A DNA stretch of 64,000 nt. It comes from Eutypa lata (taxonomy: Eukaryota; Ascomycota; Sordariomycetes; Xylariales; Diatrypaceae). Of this stretch, positions 1 through 13,887 are shown piece after piece; the first letter of the stretch is position 1, and each line of letters starts with the position of its first letter. A program made the translations under genes and the position numbers. The DNA is taken from NCBI GenBank assembly GCA_022661535.1, contig JAKULF010000008.1, forward strand, positions 2,666,001-2,730,000, written 5' to 3'. The notes under the pieces were generated by a model, which had not been told where the DNA came from, did not search any database, and saw only the letters and a list, made by a program, of their open reading frames with translations.

Positions 1-3000
1 AATAATAATTATTTATTTCGTTATAAATATTTATATATTTTAAAATTATATTACGTTATATTTATTAATTAAAAAAAAGATTTAATTTAAAAAATTAATT
101 AATTAAAATATAAAAAGCATTTTTTTAAAATATAAAAAAAAGTTTATATTATATAATTAAAACAAAACCGTTTTTTTATAACTTTTTATATTATAATATA
201 TAAAAACTTTACGAAATTAAATAGTTCTTTTAATTTAAAATATATTATTCGATTATTTTTAAAATAAATTTAAAAATAACTTCGTTATTAAATTAATAAA
301 AAAAATAAATAAAAAGTTAATATTTAAAACGATAATAATAACGTTATATTTAATAACGAAATAAATAAATAAAATAAAAAATAATTTATTAAACGTAAAT
401 ATAATTATTCGAAAAAAATAATTCTTAAACTTTATATATATAATGTTTTTAAAAAATATTTTAAAATTATAATTAAATTATATTAAATACGATTTATTTA
501 AAAAAGTAAAAATATTAATAAATTTAATTTTAAATTTAATTTTATTAATAATAATATCGTAAATGATTAAAAACGTAAATTTATAAGCTTTAATAACGCT
601 TTTAAAATAATAATATAAGTTTATTTTTATATATAAATAATGTTTTTATTAAAAAAAACAATACGATATTTTTAAAAACTTTTATAAAATATTAAACTTT
701 TTTAAATATTTAAAAATATATAAATTAATAACGATAATATTTAAAAATAATTCGTTATTAAAAAAAGCTTTAATAAATTTTAAAAAGAATTTATAAATAA
801 AAATAATGTTTATAAAAATATAAAAAAACATTAATCGAAAATTATTTAAATTTATTTTATTAATCGAAATAATATATAAATATTTAATAAGCGTTATATA
901 AATATTATAAAAGGAATTTATATTAATAAATAATTTCGAAAAGTTAAAAGTTTATATATATATAAAAGAAATTATATAACGAAAAAGTATTAATTATAAC
1001 GAAATTATTATAATTATAATTTAAGTTATATATTAATAAATTTTTATAACTTTTATAATTTTATACGATTAATATATTATATAAATACATTTTATTATAA
1101 TATATTTTAATAATAAATTAAATAAAAAAATTATTTATAAAAAAATTTTCGTTATTAAAAAAATACTTTAATATATATTTAAAAAAATATATAAATACGA
1201 TTTAAGTTATATTATTTAATTAATAAATGTTTTATATAAATTTAAATAAATAAATATAATTTAATAAATAAAAATTAAAATTATTTTAAAATAATTAAAT
1301 TTTATAATTTTAATATTAAACGATATTATTTATTTAAATTTTAAAATAAATAATATTATAACTTTATATATTAATGATTTTTTATTATTTAACGTAAATA
1401 AAAAACGTTTTATAAAACTTATAAATATTATTATCGAAATAATTATTATTAAAAGTTTAAACGAAATTAATTAATTTTTAAATATTCGTATTATTAAATT
1501 AAATTTTATTAATGATATTCGTTTAAATTAATAATAATATATTAAAAAATCGTTTTAAATAAGAAATATAAATAATATAAAGTTATTATTTATTTCGTTC
1601 GTTTTAAATTATAAATAATATATAATTTAAAATTAAAAAATTATTATTAAAAACGAAATATTTAAATATATAAATTTAATTAAAAAATTTAATTTTTTAA
1701 ATTACGTAATTAAATTCGATATAATTTATATAACGTTTATTTAAATTTAATTTATAAGTAATTTATTATTAAAATATATAAATTATATTAAACGTTTATT
1801 AAAATATATAAATAATATTATACATTTATCGATTTAATATTAAATTTTAAATAAAAAACATTTATATTATAAATATAATAATTTTAAATTATTTAAAATA
1901 ATAAATTTTAATTATTATAATAATTTTAATTTAAATAAATTAATTATAAGTTATATATTTTATATAATAAAAACTTTTATTATATAAACTTTAAAACTTT
2001 AAACGATTATTATTCGTTATATAACGAAAGTTAAATACGTAACTTTAAATATTATAATAATAAAAGTAATTAATATTAAAAACTTTTTATAAAAACTTAA
2101 TTTAATATTTAAAAGATTTATTATTTTATTAAAAAATAATATAAATATATTAAAAAAAATAAAAAAGAATTATAATATTTAAAAGAAAAAACGTTATATT
2201 TAAATCGATTATTATTATATACGTTAAAAAATTAATAATAATTATATTAAAGTTTAATATATTAAAACGAATAAAAATTTAATAAATAATTATATTAAAC
2301 TTTTTAATTAAAAAGTTTTTAACGAATTTATAACGAAGTTAAATTTAAAATTAATTTAAAAATTATTTAAAAAATTAAAAAATATATTAATTAATAAATA
2401 AATTAAATTAATTAAAATAAAATAAAAATAATATTTATTAAATTTTCGTTATAAAAAACTCGTTATTTTTTAAAACTTTATATTATTACGGCATTTCTTT
2501 TATAATTATCGTATTTATTTAATTCGAAAACTTTTTTTTTAATATTTAATTTAAAGAATTTAAAACGAGTTTTAAATTAATTTAATTTTTATTAAATAAA
2601 TTCGTTTTTATTAATTATCTTTTTTAATATTTATAATATATAATATAAAAAAAAATTAATAATTAATAATTTTTAATTAAAGTTTTTCGTTATTTTTAAA
2701 ATTAAAAACTTTAAACTTTATTTAATTTTATATAATTAATAACGTATTAATTAATAATATCGTAAGTTTTATATATAAAATTAAAAAATTTATTAATAAA
2801 TAATAATTTAATTAAACTTTAAGCGTATATATATAAACGAAGTTATTAATATTATAATATAAATAAAGTTAATAATTAAATAATTAAATTACGAAAATAA
2901 ATATAAAAGTTAAAAATTTAATTTTAATAAATTTATAATTTAATTTTTTAAGTTTTTTAAAGTTTTAAAAAAATTAATTATTTATTAATATAAAAAAATT

Positions 3001-3215
3001 TATTAATAAATAAAATACCTTAATAATAATTTATAATAATAATAAAAAGTTAAATATTAAAAATATTTTAAAATATTACGTATAACATTTAAAGCATAAA
3101 AATTAATATATAATTCGAATTTATAATTAAATTAATATAAACTTTTTTAAATAATAATATATATTTTACTTTTTAAAAATTATTCGAAATTAATATTTAT
3201 TCGTATATTTTAATA
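1..3215 (+). mobile_element. 5'-cut RIP-degraded Ty1/copia retrotransposon (copy 1)
   Basis: The window opens inside a copy of the same copia family as 6,680-13,887: positions 1-3,215 run colinear with about 10,663-13,887. The reverse transcriptase relic is readable on the plus strand at 1,367-1,378 as Y-I-N-D, which fits the copia YIDD/YVDD box with the first Asp changed to Asn by a G-to-A transition. The RNase H part follows and the copy ends in a 215-bp 3' LTR (3,001-3,215). Almost all remaining G and C sit in CpG, AGCT or ACT contexts, and stops occur in every frame, so the element is dead. The 5' part lies outside the window. Confidence 0.8.
3001..3215 (+). repeat. 3' LTR of copia copy 1 (215 bp)
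   Basis: This segment aligns without length change to the LTRs at 6,680-6,894 and 13,673-13,887 and, inverted, to those at 56,657-56,871 and 63,659-63,873. It starts TATTAATAAAT (TGTTAATAAAT before RIP) and ends TTTTAATA (TTTTAACA). Differences from the other copies are almost all C/T or G/A transitions. Confidence 0.8.
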
Positions 3216-6200
3216 TTAATACTTTAATTATTAAATTATAAAACTTTTAATTATTAAATATTAATTTTATTTTTATTATTTATATAATATATATAAATTT
3301 AATAATTAATAAAAAAGTAAAAGAAAAATATTTTTTAAAGGTTTTTTTTAAAAAAAAAGCGCGAAATATTTTTAACGAAATTCGAATTTACGTTTTTAAT
3401 TTTAAAAGTTAATATTTTATTATTAAATTATAAAAACTTATTAAAAAAATTTAATTTTATTATAATAAAAAAATTATATTAAATAATTAAATAATTTTAT
3501 TTAAAAAAATAAAAAATATATTTTATAAAAGTTATTATAATAAAAAATAAAACGATATAAAATAAATCGATTTATAATTTCGTTATATAAACGATAAATA
3601 TAAAATGTAATAAATTATAATAAAAAAATCGATGTGTTATTATAAATAATAATGATATATTATACTTAAAAAGCATAACATTTATATATAAAACGAAGTT
3701 ATTAAAGCTTTATATAATAATTAAAATACGAAAAAACAAAAATTTAAAAAATTTATTTAAATAACTTAATATTAAGCTTTATTGCATTATTTAAAGTTAT
3801 TATTACGTAATAAATTTAAAATGTTAATAAAGTTTAATATTTTTATAAAGTTTCGATATTTTTAAGTATTTAATAATTTTATTAAATCGTTTATAATTAT
3901 TTTTATAATAAATGTTTACTTTAATTTTAACTTTTTAATAACGTAAATTTTTTAAAGTTAATAATAATATATATTAATATATTTAAGCTTCGTTATAAAG
4001 CGTATAATATTTTTAATAATTAATTTAATAATTTATTTATTATTAATTTTAAAAATTAATTTTTTATTTAAAATTTTTTTTATTTTTTTTAATAAATAAA
4101 TTAAAAATAAAGCTTTTTTAATTATTTAAAATAAAGTTAATAACTTAGCTTTAATGTTTAAAGTAATTATTATATTTTATTTATTAATTATTTATATAAT
4201 TAATTTTTTAAATATTTTTAATATATACTTTTAAAAGTTTTATTAATTAAAGTTATTAACGAAAAAAACGTTATTTAAAACGTATAAAAAATAAAATAAA
4301 ATGTTTTTATTAAGTTTTTTATATTAAAGAAATAAACCGCGTATATTATATTTATATAATATAATTTTATTTTCGATAAAGTAATATTTAAAGTTAAAAT
4401 TTTAATAATATAAAATTAAGTATAAAATTACTTTAAAAATATTAAATTTAATTAAAATTACTTTATATAAAATATTATTATTATTTTTCGAAAGATAACT
4501 TTTTAAAAATTATTAATACTTTATTTTTATAAAGTAATAAAATTTTTTATTAAAAAACTTTATAATTTTTTAAGCTTTAATTAAACTTAAAATAATTATA
4601 TATTTTTTTTTAATAAATAATTTATAATAATTATAATTTATATTTAATTTAATTACGTAAGATTTTAATATTTAAAAATTATTATAAATTATTAAAGTTT
4701 TTAAATATAAAACGATTTATTAATTTTTTAATAAAATTAAAAGTTTAATTTATATTCTTCGTTTTATATAATAAATAAATATTATTAATATAAAAAAAAA
4801 CGATAAATTATTTATTTAAAAATATATAAAGATTTTCGAAAAGAATTTATAAATTTAACTTTATTATATTATTAAATAAATCTTAATATTATAAAAGAAA
4901 TAATTTTTTTAAATTATATAAAGCGTTAATTAATCGTTAATAAAATTCGAATTATATATATTTTTAAAGAAATTTAATATATATAATTTTATTAAATTTT
5001 AAATAAAAAAAATATTTATTATATTAAATTATTTCGTTTTTAAGTTAAAATAAACCTTTATTATTATAAAAGCTTTAAAAAATCTTTTTATTAATATAAA
5101 TGCATAAATATTTAAGTTATTTCGAACTTATAAGTTATTATAAATAATAAGTTTAATTTTAAATTTTTAAAAATATTTAAATTCGTCGAATTTATAAATA
5201 AACATTTATATTATAAATAATATTTTTATATTATTTATAACTTTAAACGTATTTTATATAAAAGTTATTATAATTTAACTTTTTTCGTAATATATATAAT
5301 TTTATTTTTTATTTATAATAATTTTTTAATATTTAATTTAATTTTTTAATTTAAAAAAAAAATTACGTATTAATTTTATAAAAATAATAATTATTATAAA
5401 AATAACGTTAAAAAATATAAAATATATAAATATTTTTAAACGTATAATAAATATATTAATATAAATAATTATATTTGCTTTTAAAATAAATAAATTAAAA
5501 AAAAAATTAAGTTATAAATAATACGTTTTAAAAAATATAAGCCGTATAAATTAAAAATAACTTTTTTTTCGTTTTTTTTTAAATCGAAAAATTTAAAATC
5601 GTAATTAAATTTAAAAAATTAACTTTATAATACTTTTATTTTATTTTTAAAAATAATAATAATATATTTTAAATTTTATTAAATAATAATGTATATATTT
5701 ATTAATAATTATTTTAATTAAATTAAAAAGTAACTTTTAAAATTAAAATTTTAATTTAAAATAAATTTTTTTTTTTTTTTTAATTTTTAACTTTTATCGT
5801 TTTATAAAAAAAACTTTTAAATTATTATTTTTTAAGTTTTATATATAATTATATTTTATTATTAATAAAAAAAATTCTATATTAATTATTTTTAATTTTT
5901 AAATTATATTTATTAATATTATTAAAAGTTTTTTTAAAACGTTTTAAATTTTTATTAAAGTTATTATAATAATATTTATAATAATTTTTTCGTTTTTTAT
6001 TTTTTTAATAAAACGTAAATAAAATAATTTAATATATAATAATTTTCGATTTATATTTAAAAAATTAATTTCTTTAAAAAAAAAATATATTAAAATTTTA
6101 TTAATCGTTATAATATAAAAAAGTATAACTTTTCGTAAATTTTAAAAACTTTTTTTTAATTTTTAAAATCGGTAAAATTTTATTTCGTAAATAATAACAT

Positions 6201-6679
6201 TTATCGATTCGAAAGTTATATTTTATATACGTAAATAATAATATTTATAATAAAATACGTTTTTAATTTTCGGCTTTAAATTAATTATAATAAATTAATT
6301 TAAATTTAAAGCCGAAAATTAAATTCGTATAAAAATATTTAAAAATAAAAAAAGTATTTTTTTTTACTTTTTTTTTATACGTTATACGAAATTTAAACTT
6401 TAAGCTTTATAAAGTTATTATTACGTATTACGAATTTTATAAATTTAATTATTATATTATAAGCTTTTTATATTATAAGTTATATTAATTATTATATAAA
6501 AATCTTATACTTTATTTTTATATATATAATTAATTTTACGTTTATACGTAAGTTTAATTAATTTATAATTAAGTTAATTAATTAAAAGTTAAGTAAATAA
6601 TTAAAGTTATTATTATTTAATTATATTATTTAATTATATTATTTTAAAGAAATTTTTAATTAAATAATTAAAGCTTTAA
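3216..6679. other. unclassified RIP-degraded AT-rich DNA
   Basis: About 3.5 kb between two copia copies. The composition is as RIP-mutated as the elements, so it was probably repetitive DNA once, but I could not recognise a transposase, RT or integrase motif on either strand. A lysine-rich reading with frequent TAA codons (possible former Gln codons) lies at about 3,310-3,780 on the plus strand, but it proves nothing. An 18-bp perfect inverted repeat lies at 6,265-6,320. No intact gene is visible. Confidence 0.6.
6265..6320. repeat. perfect 18-bp inverted repeat with a 20-bp loop
   Basis: The arms at 6,265-6,282 and 6,303-6,320 are exact reverse complements and contain the otherwise rare CGGCTTTAAA/TTTAAAGCCG core. 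They could be abutting terminal inverted repeats of a small DNA element or simply a hairpin. No coding sequence is attached. Confidence 0.55.
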
Positions 6680-6894
6680 TGTTAATAAATAAAATGCTTT
6701 AATAGCGGTTTATAATAATAATAAAAGATTAAATATCGAAAGTATCTTAAAGTGTTACGTATAACACTTAAGGCATAAGGATTAATATGTAATTTAAGCT
6801 TATAATTAAGTTAATATAAACTTTTTTAAATAATAATATACATTTTATTTTTTAAGAATTATTCGAGATTAATATTTATTTACGTATTTTAATA
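6680..6894 (+). repeat. 5' LTR of copia copy 2 (215 bp)
   Basis: It begins with the intact terminal TG (TGTTAATAAAT) and ends TTTTAATA. It is the least mutated LTR of this family in the window, still containing CA and GG dinucleotides. It is preceded by the TTTAA target-site duplication. Confidence 0.85.
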
Positions 6895-9800
6895 TAATAA
6901 TAATTTCGGTTTTATAAATTAATAATTAAAAGATTTATACGAAGATAAATATATTATTTATAACGACGTTTTATTAATTTTAGTTTAAAGGATTTATAAA
7001 AAAAATCGATATTAATAATAACGGAAAATAAACAAACCTTTAATATTATCGGAAATTATAACGATTACGTTATTAACGGCATTTATTTTTTTTCTTTTAT
7101 TAAATTAAATTATAACTTAATATTTCATTTTTTTAACTCGGTCGAAACTTTAATAATTAAACGACTTTTTTACTTATTTAAATAACTTTATTTTAATGAT
7201 AAAAAAGCCGTAAAACTTTATAAATAAACCGATTATTCGGGTTAATTTTTTAACGTTATTATATTAAATTTTTTTTTTTATCGAAATTAAATATATAATC
7301 TTTTTTTTTTTTTTATCGGTATTTATAAATTATCGTAAGTTTAATAAACTTTTTATAATAATAAATAATATAAGTTACATTATATATAACTTCGTAAAAA
7401 AAGCTTAAATCGAAAAGTAAATTATATTAATAATAAAAATTCGATAATAAAAAATAATAAATTAATATTAAAGCGATATAAACGTTATTATAAAATAACT
7501 TAAAAGTATATAAGTATAAAATTTAAGCTTACGTATAAATAATCGTAACGTTAAAATTAATTTTAATTATATAATTAATAAATTAATATAAAATAAACGT
7601 ATAAACGTTATATTTCGATAATAAATAAATGTATAATTAATATTTAATAAAACTTATATAAGATAAACGTAAATATTAATAAATGCGTAATTATTAATAA
7701 ATATAAATTTACTTATCTCGTAATATTTTAACGTTATAATATTAAATGTAAAAGATATATTATTTAAAATAAAATTAAGCTTAATATTTACTTTATTAAA
7801 ACTTTAATCGTAAGATTTATTTAAATATTTAATATAAAATAAATAAATAAGTTATTTATTTTCTTTTTCGTTTAAATATATAAATATTTTTTTTTTTTAT
7901 AATGTTAATTTTATAATAAATTAAGTTATATATTAAGCTTTTTTTAAATTTTTGCATTTTTTATAATTTAAATAATTACATTTTATAAACTTTTATTATA
8001 ATATTTATAAATAACAAGTTAAAACTTTACCGATAATTATTTTATTAAAAAGTTATTATAACTTAATTAATATTAAAATAACGAGATTAAATAAACGAAA
8101 AAATCGTATTTTTTTTTTTTTATATTATTATAAAAAAAGTTAATAAATAAATAAATTTAATAAACGATATAAAAATGTATAAAGTATAAGTTTTAATAAT
8201 TTAAACTTAAGTAATTTAAACTCGAATAATTTTAATTATAATATTTAAAGAATTCGTTTTTTTAAATTTTTAAAAACGAATAAAAATTTATATAAATTCG
8301 TTAAAAAAAAATTTAAAAAAAAGTAAAAAAAGTTTTCTTTTAAAATTAAAAAGAAAAATTACTTTAAAAGTTTTAATAATTAAAAACTTTAACGTAATGC
8401 TTTAAGTTTTACTTTAAAAAAAGTCGATTACGAAAAAAATATAAAGTTATTTAAATTTATTAAAGTTAAACTTATAAAAGTTATTATAAAAACTTATAAA
8501 TAATATCTTTAATAATTAATTACGAATATAATTTCGAAAATTAAAATATTAAAAATCTTATAATTTACTTTTTTAATAATTAATGTAATACGTTAACGAA
8601 ATATTTAAAATAACTTTTATAATTTTAAATATAACGAAAGAAATTTTTTTATTTTTATTATATAGTTTTAAAAATATATAAAAAAAATAAAATTAATTAA
8701 TATAAAATTAAATAAAGTTATTTATATTATAATGTTTATAAACGCTATAAAAAATAAAGCCATTTATTAATATAAAATTATAAGCTTTATATTATAAATA
8801 ATTAATTATTTTATTTATAAGCTTATCGAAAACTTTAATATTAAATTTTAAAATCGAATAAAAAGCATTAATAAATTATATAAAAATGCGAAATTATATA
8901 TTTAAAAAAGCAATAATAATAAAGAAATAAAGAAATCGAATTTATAAAAAAAAAACCGATTTAATAAGTTTTTCGTAAATAATAAAGAAAAACCTTTTTG
9001 CTTTAATTATAATAAATATAAATATATATTTCGATATTATAAAAACGAAAAATAAAAAAATAATAATAATAAAAGCAAAAATAAAAGTAAAGGTAAAGTT
9101 ATTAATAATAATAACGATTATAATAATTATAATTATTTAATTAAATTTAACGATTTAATAATTTTCGTTAAACTTAAAAATATATATAAAGGTTTTATTT
9201 TTTTAATTATCGCTTTTATAAAACGAAACGTATTAAAAGAGTTATTTAAATAATATAATAAATTTACTTTTAATATTATATATTAATAAATTAAGCTAAA
9301 AAACGTTATAACTTTAATCTTTATTAAGTAAAAAAGCGTTAAAAACGAAAAAAATATCGAAGAAGTTATACGAAAAAGCGTTTCGAACGTTACGATTATC
9401 GCTTATTAAGTAATAATCCTTTAAATATATTTTATAAATAATACGAAAAATTAATTATTATAAAATAACGATTTAAATATTAATATTATTAATAACTTTA
9501 ACGATTTAATTAAAAAAACGATTAAAAGTATTAAATAAAGTCGTTTTATTATTAATATTAAAGCAAGTTTTATTTACGCTTTAATTATTAATATCGTTAT
9601 ATAATAATTAATTAAGCTTAATAAATCTCGTTTAAACTTAATAATATTATATACTTTAATTATTAAAAAGTTTTCGTTTAAAATACTTTTTAATAAAATA
9701 TAATATAAAAAAAACGATTATTTAAATTATAATATTTTAAAATCGCCGAATAAAAAAACTTTTACGATAATTAATATAAAAAAACGAAGGTTTTTATTAT

Positions 9801-12800
9801 AAATTTTTAATATACTTAAACTTAAAATTAATAATAATAAATAAAAATATATATTAAAAAATAATAATAATAAGTTAATTATCTTTTAATATATAATATT
9901 TAAGCTTAATAATAACGAAAAAGTTATAATAAGCGAAGATATTATAAAAAAAATCATTTTATAATATCGTTAACTTTATTACTTTAATATTAAACGTTTA
10001 ATTTAAATTATTAAACGATTTTATAATATAAATTTTAAGCTTAAAGATATTAAAGCTTTACTTTATATAACTTATAATATAATAAAAATAAAAAAGTTTT
10101 CGTTAAAAAACGCTTAAAAAAAATTAACTTATATAAGTAAAATTATATAATACGATGTAAGTATAATATAACCCGTATTATTACGTAATAACTTATATTA
10201 TAATTTAATAATTAAAAATTATAATTAATATCGTAATATAAAATCGATAAAAACTAAAGGTAATATTTAATAATATTTATAAAGTTATATTAAAAAAATA
10301 ATTTAATATTTTATTAATTAACTTTTTAACGAAAATAATAAAAAGAAAATAATTTAAGTTTTAAAATTAAATAATAAACGAAAATTCGATATGTTTAAAA
10401 TAAGCGAATTTTATAAAAAACGTAACATTAAACTTTAATTATCGTTATTTTATAATTAATATTAAAATAAAGCCGTAAAACGTATTATCGAATTTATATA
10501 AAATAAAGTTAAAACTTATATAATTTAAATAAAAATCTTTATATACTTTTAAAATTACGTTATAAAAATAATTATTAAAATAATTAATAAAATAAGTTAA
10601 TTATTAATTAAAAGTATAACTTTTGCGAAAATTTATTAAAAAGGTTTAAATTTTAACGGTAATTATTTATTTCGTTATAAATATTTATATATTTTAAAAT
10701 TACGTTACGTTATATTTATTAATTAAAAAAAAAAGTTTAATTTAAAAAACTAATTAACCGAAATATAAAAAGCATTTTTTTAAAATATAAAGAAAAAAGT
10801 AATTATATTATATAATTAATAAAAAAAAAACGTTTCTTTATAACTTTTTATATTATAATATATAAAAACTTTACGAAATTAAGTATTTTTTTTAATTTAA
10901 AAAACATTATTTAATTATTTTCGAAATAAGTTTAAAAACGACTTCGTTATTAAATCGGTAAAAAAAATAAATAGAAAATTAATATTTAAAACGATAATAA
11001 TAACGTTATATTTAATAATAAAACGAATAAAAAAAACAAAAAATAACTTATTAAACGTAAACGCAATCGTTCGAAAAAAATAATTCTTAAACTTTATATA
11101 TATAACGTTTTTAAAGAATATTTTAAAATTATAATTAAATTATATCGAATATAATTTATTTAAAAAGGCGAAAATATTAATAAATATAATTTTAAATTCG
11201 ATTTCGTTAACGATAATATTATAAATAATTAAAAACGCGAATTTATAAGCTTTAATAACGCTTTTAAAATAATAATATAAGTTTACTTTTATATATAAAT
11301 AATGTTTTTATTCGAAATAAAACGATACGATATCTTTGGAAATCTTTATAAAATACCGGATTTCTTTAAATATTTAAAAATATATAAATTAATAACGATA
11401 ATATTTAAAAATAATTCGTTATTAAAAAAAGCTTTAATAAACTTCGAAAAAAACTTATAAATAAAAGTAATATTTATAAAAATATAAAAAAATATCGATT
11501 AAGAATTATTTAAATTTACTTTATTAATTAAAGCAATATATAAATATTTAATAAACGTTATATAAATATTACGAAAAAAATTTACATTAATAAATAATTT
11601 CGAAAAGTTAAAAGCTTATATATATATAAAAGAATTTATATAACGAAAAAGTATCGATTATAACGAAATTATTATAATTATAACTTAAGTTATATATTAG
11701 CGAATTTTTATAACTTTTATAACTTTATACGATTAATATATTATATAAATAAACTTTATTATAACGTATTTTAATAATAAATTAAAAGAGAAATTATTTA
11801 TAAAAATATTTTCGTTATTAAAAAAGTATTTCGATATATATTTTAAAAAAAAAAAAAGATATAAATACGATTTAAGTTATATTATTTAATTAATAAACTT
11901 TTTATATAAATTTAAATAAATTAATATAATTTAATAAATAAAAATTAAAGTTATTTTAAAGTAATTAAGCTTTATAGCTTTAATATTAAACGATGTTATT
12001 TATTTAAATTTTAAAATAAATAATATTATAACTTTATACATTAATGATTTTTTATTATTTAACGTAAATAAAAAACGTTTTATAAAGTTTACGAAAGCTA
12101 TTATTAAGATAATTACTATTAAGAATTTAAGCGAAATTAATTAATTTTTAAATGTTTATATTATTAAGTTAAGTTTTATTAACGATGTTTATTTAAATTA
12201 ATAATAATATATTAAAAGGTCGTTTTAAATAATAAATATAAACGATATAAAGTCGTTATTTACTTTATTTATTTTAAATTATAAGTAATATATAATTTAA
12301 AATTAAAAAATTATTATTAAAAACGAAACGTTTAAATATATAAGCTTAATTAAAAGATTTAACTTTTTAAATTACGTAATTAAATTCGATATAGCTTATA
12401 TAACGTTTATTTAAACTTAATTTATAAGTAATTTATTATCGAAATATATAAATTATATTAAACGTTTATCGAAATATATAAGTAATATTATAAATTTATT
12501 AATTTAATATTAAACTTTAAATAAAAAATATTTATATTATAAATATAATAACTTTAAATTATTCGAAGTAATGGATTTTAATTATAATAATAGCTTTAAT
12601 TTAAATAAATCGATTACGAATTATGTATTTTATATAATAAAAGCTTTTATTATATAAATTTTAAAGCTTTAAACGATTATTATTCGTTATATAACGAAAG
12701 CCGAGTACGTAACTTTAAATGTAATAATAATAAAAGTAATTAATATTAAAAACTTTTTATAAAAACTTAATTTAATATTTAAAGGATTTATTACTTTATT

Positions 12801-13672
12801 AAAAAATAATATAAATATATTAAAATAAATAAAAAAAATTATAATATTTAAAAAGAAGCGTTATATTTAAATCGATTATTATTATATACGTTAAAAGATT
12901 AATAATAATTATATTAAAGCTTAATATATTAAAACGAATGAAAATTTAATAAATGGCTTTATTAAATCCTTTAATCGAAAGGTTTTTAATAAATTTATAA
13001 CAAAGTTAAGTTTAAAATTAATTTAAAAGCCGTTTAAAAAATTAAAAAATATATTAATTAATAAGTAAATTAAATTAATTAAAGTAATAAAAGAATAATA
13101 TTTATTAAACTTTCGTTATAAAAAAAAAATCGTTATTTTTTAAAACTTTATATTACCGCGGCATTTTTTTTACGATTATTATATTTATTTAACTTAAAGG
13201 TTTTTTTTTTAACATTTAATTTAAAAAATTTAAAACGACTTTTAAATTAATTCGACTTTTATTAAATAAATTCGTTTTTATTAATTGTTTTTTTTAACAT
13301 TTATAATGTATAATATAAAAAAAGAAATTAATAATTAATAATTTTTAATTAAAATTTTTCGTTATTTTTAAAGTTAAAAATTTCGGATTTTATTTAACTT
13401 TATATAATTAATAACGTATTAATTAATAATATCGTAAGTTTTATATATAAAATTAAAAGATTTATTAATAAATAATAACTTAATTAAATTTCGAGCGTAT
13501 ATATATAAGCGAAGTTATTAATATTATAATATAAGTAAAGCTAATAATTAAGTAATTAAATTACGAAAATAAATACGAAAATTAAAGGTTTAATTTTAAT
13601 AAATTTATAATTTAATTTTTTAAGTTTTTTAAAGTTTTAAAAGAATTAATCGCTTATTAATGTAAAAAAACG

Positions 13673-13887
13673 TATTAATAAATAAAGTGCTTTAATAACG
13701 ATTTATAATAATAATAAAAGATTAAATATCGAAAGTATTTTAAAATATTACGTATAATACTTAAAGCATAAAGATTAATATATAATTCGAGCTTATAATT
13801 AAATTAATATAAACTTTTTTAAATAATAATATATATTTTATTTTTTAAAAGTTATTTAAAATTAATATTTATCCGCGTATTTTAATA
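13673..13887 (+). repeat. 3' LTR of copia copy 2 (215 bp)
   Basis: Same length as the 5' LTR and differing from it almost only by C/T and G/A transitions. It is followed directly by TTTAA, the second half of the target-site duplication. Confidence 0.85.

Larger units (their letters stand above)
6680..13887 (+). mobile_element. full-length RIP-inactivated Ty1/copia LTR retrotransposon (copy 2)
   Basis: A 7.2-kb element with two 215-bp LTRs and a 5-bp target-site duplication TTTAA (6,675-6,679 and 13,888-13,892). The domains follow copia order on the plus strand. A Gag zinc knuckle CX2CX4HX4C is at 8,999-9,040, with Tyr now in place of Cys and His. The integrase core DNGREF-like box is at 10,370-10,387, followed by a QNGAVER-like box near 10,465. 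The reverse transcriptase box Y-I-N-D is at 12,037-12,048 and the RNase H box AEYV at 12,700-12,711. Integrase ahead of RT separates it from Ty3/gypsy. Transition-type stops occur throughout, so no working protein is made. The 5' LTR and its flank (6,680-7,300) keep more C and G than the interior. Confidence 0.9.
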
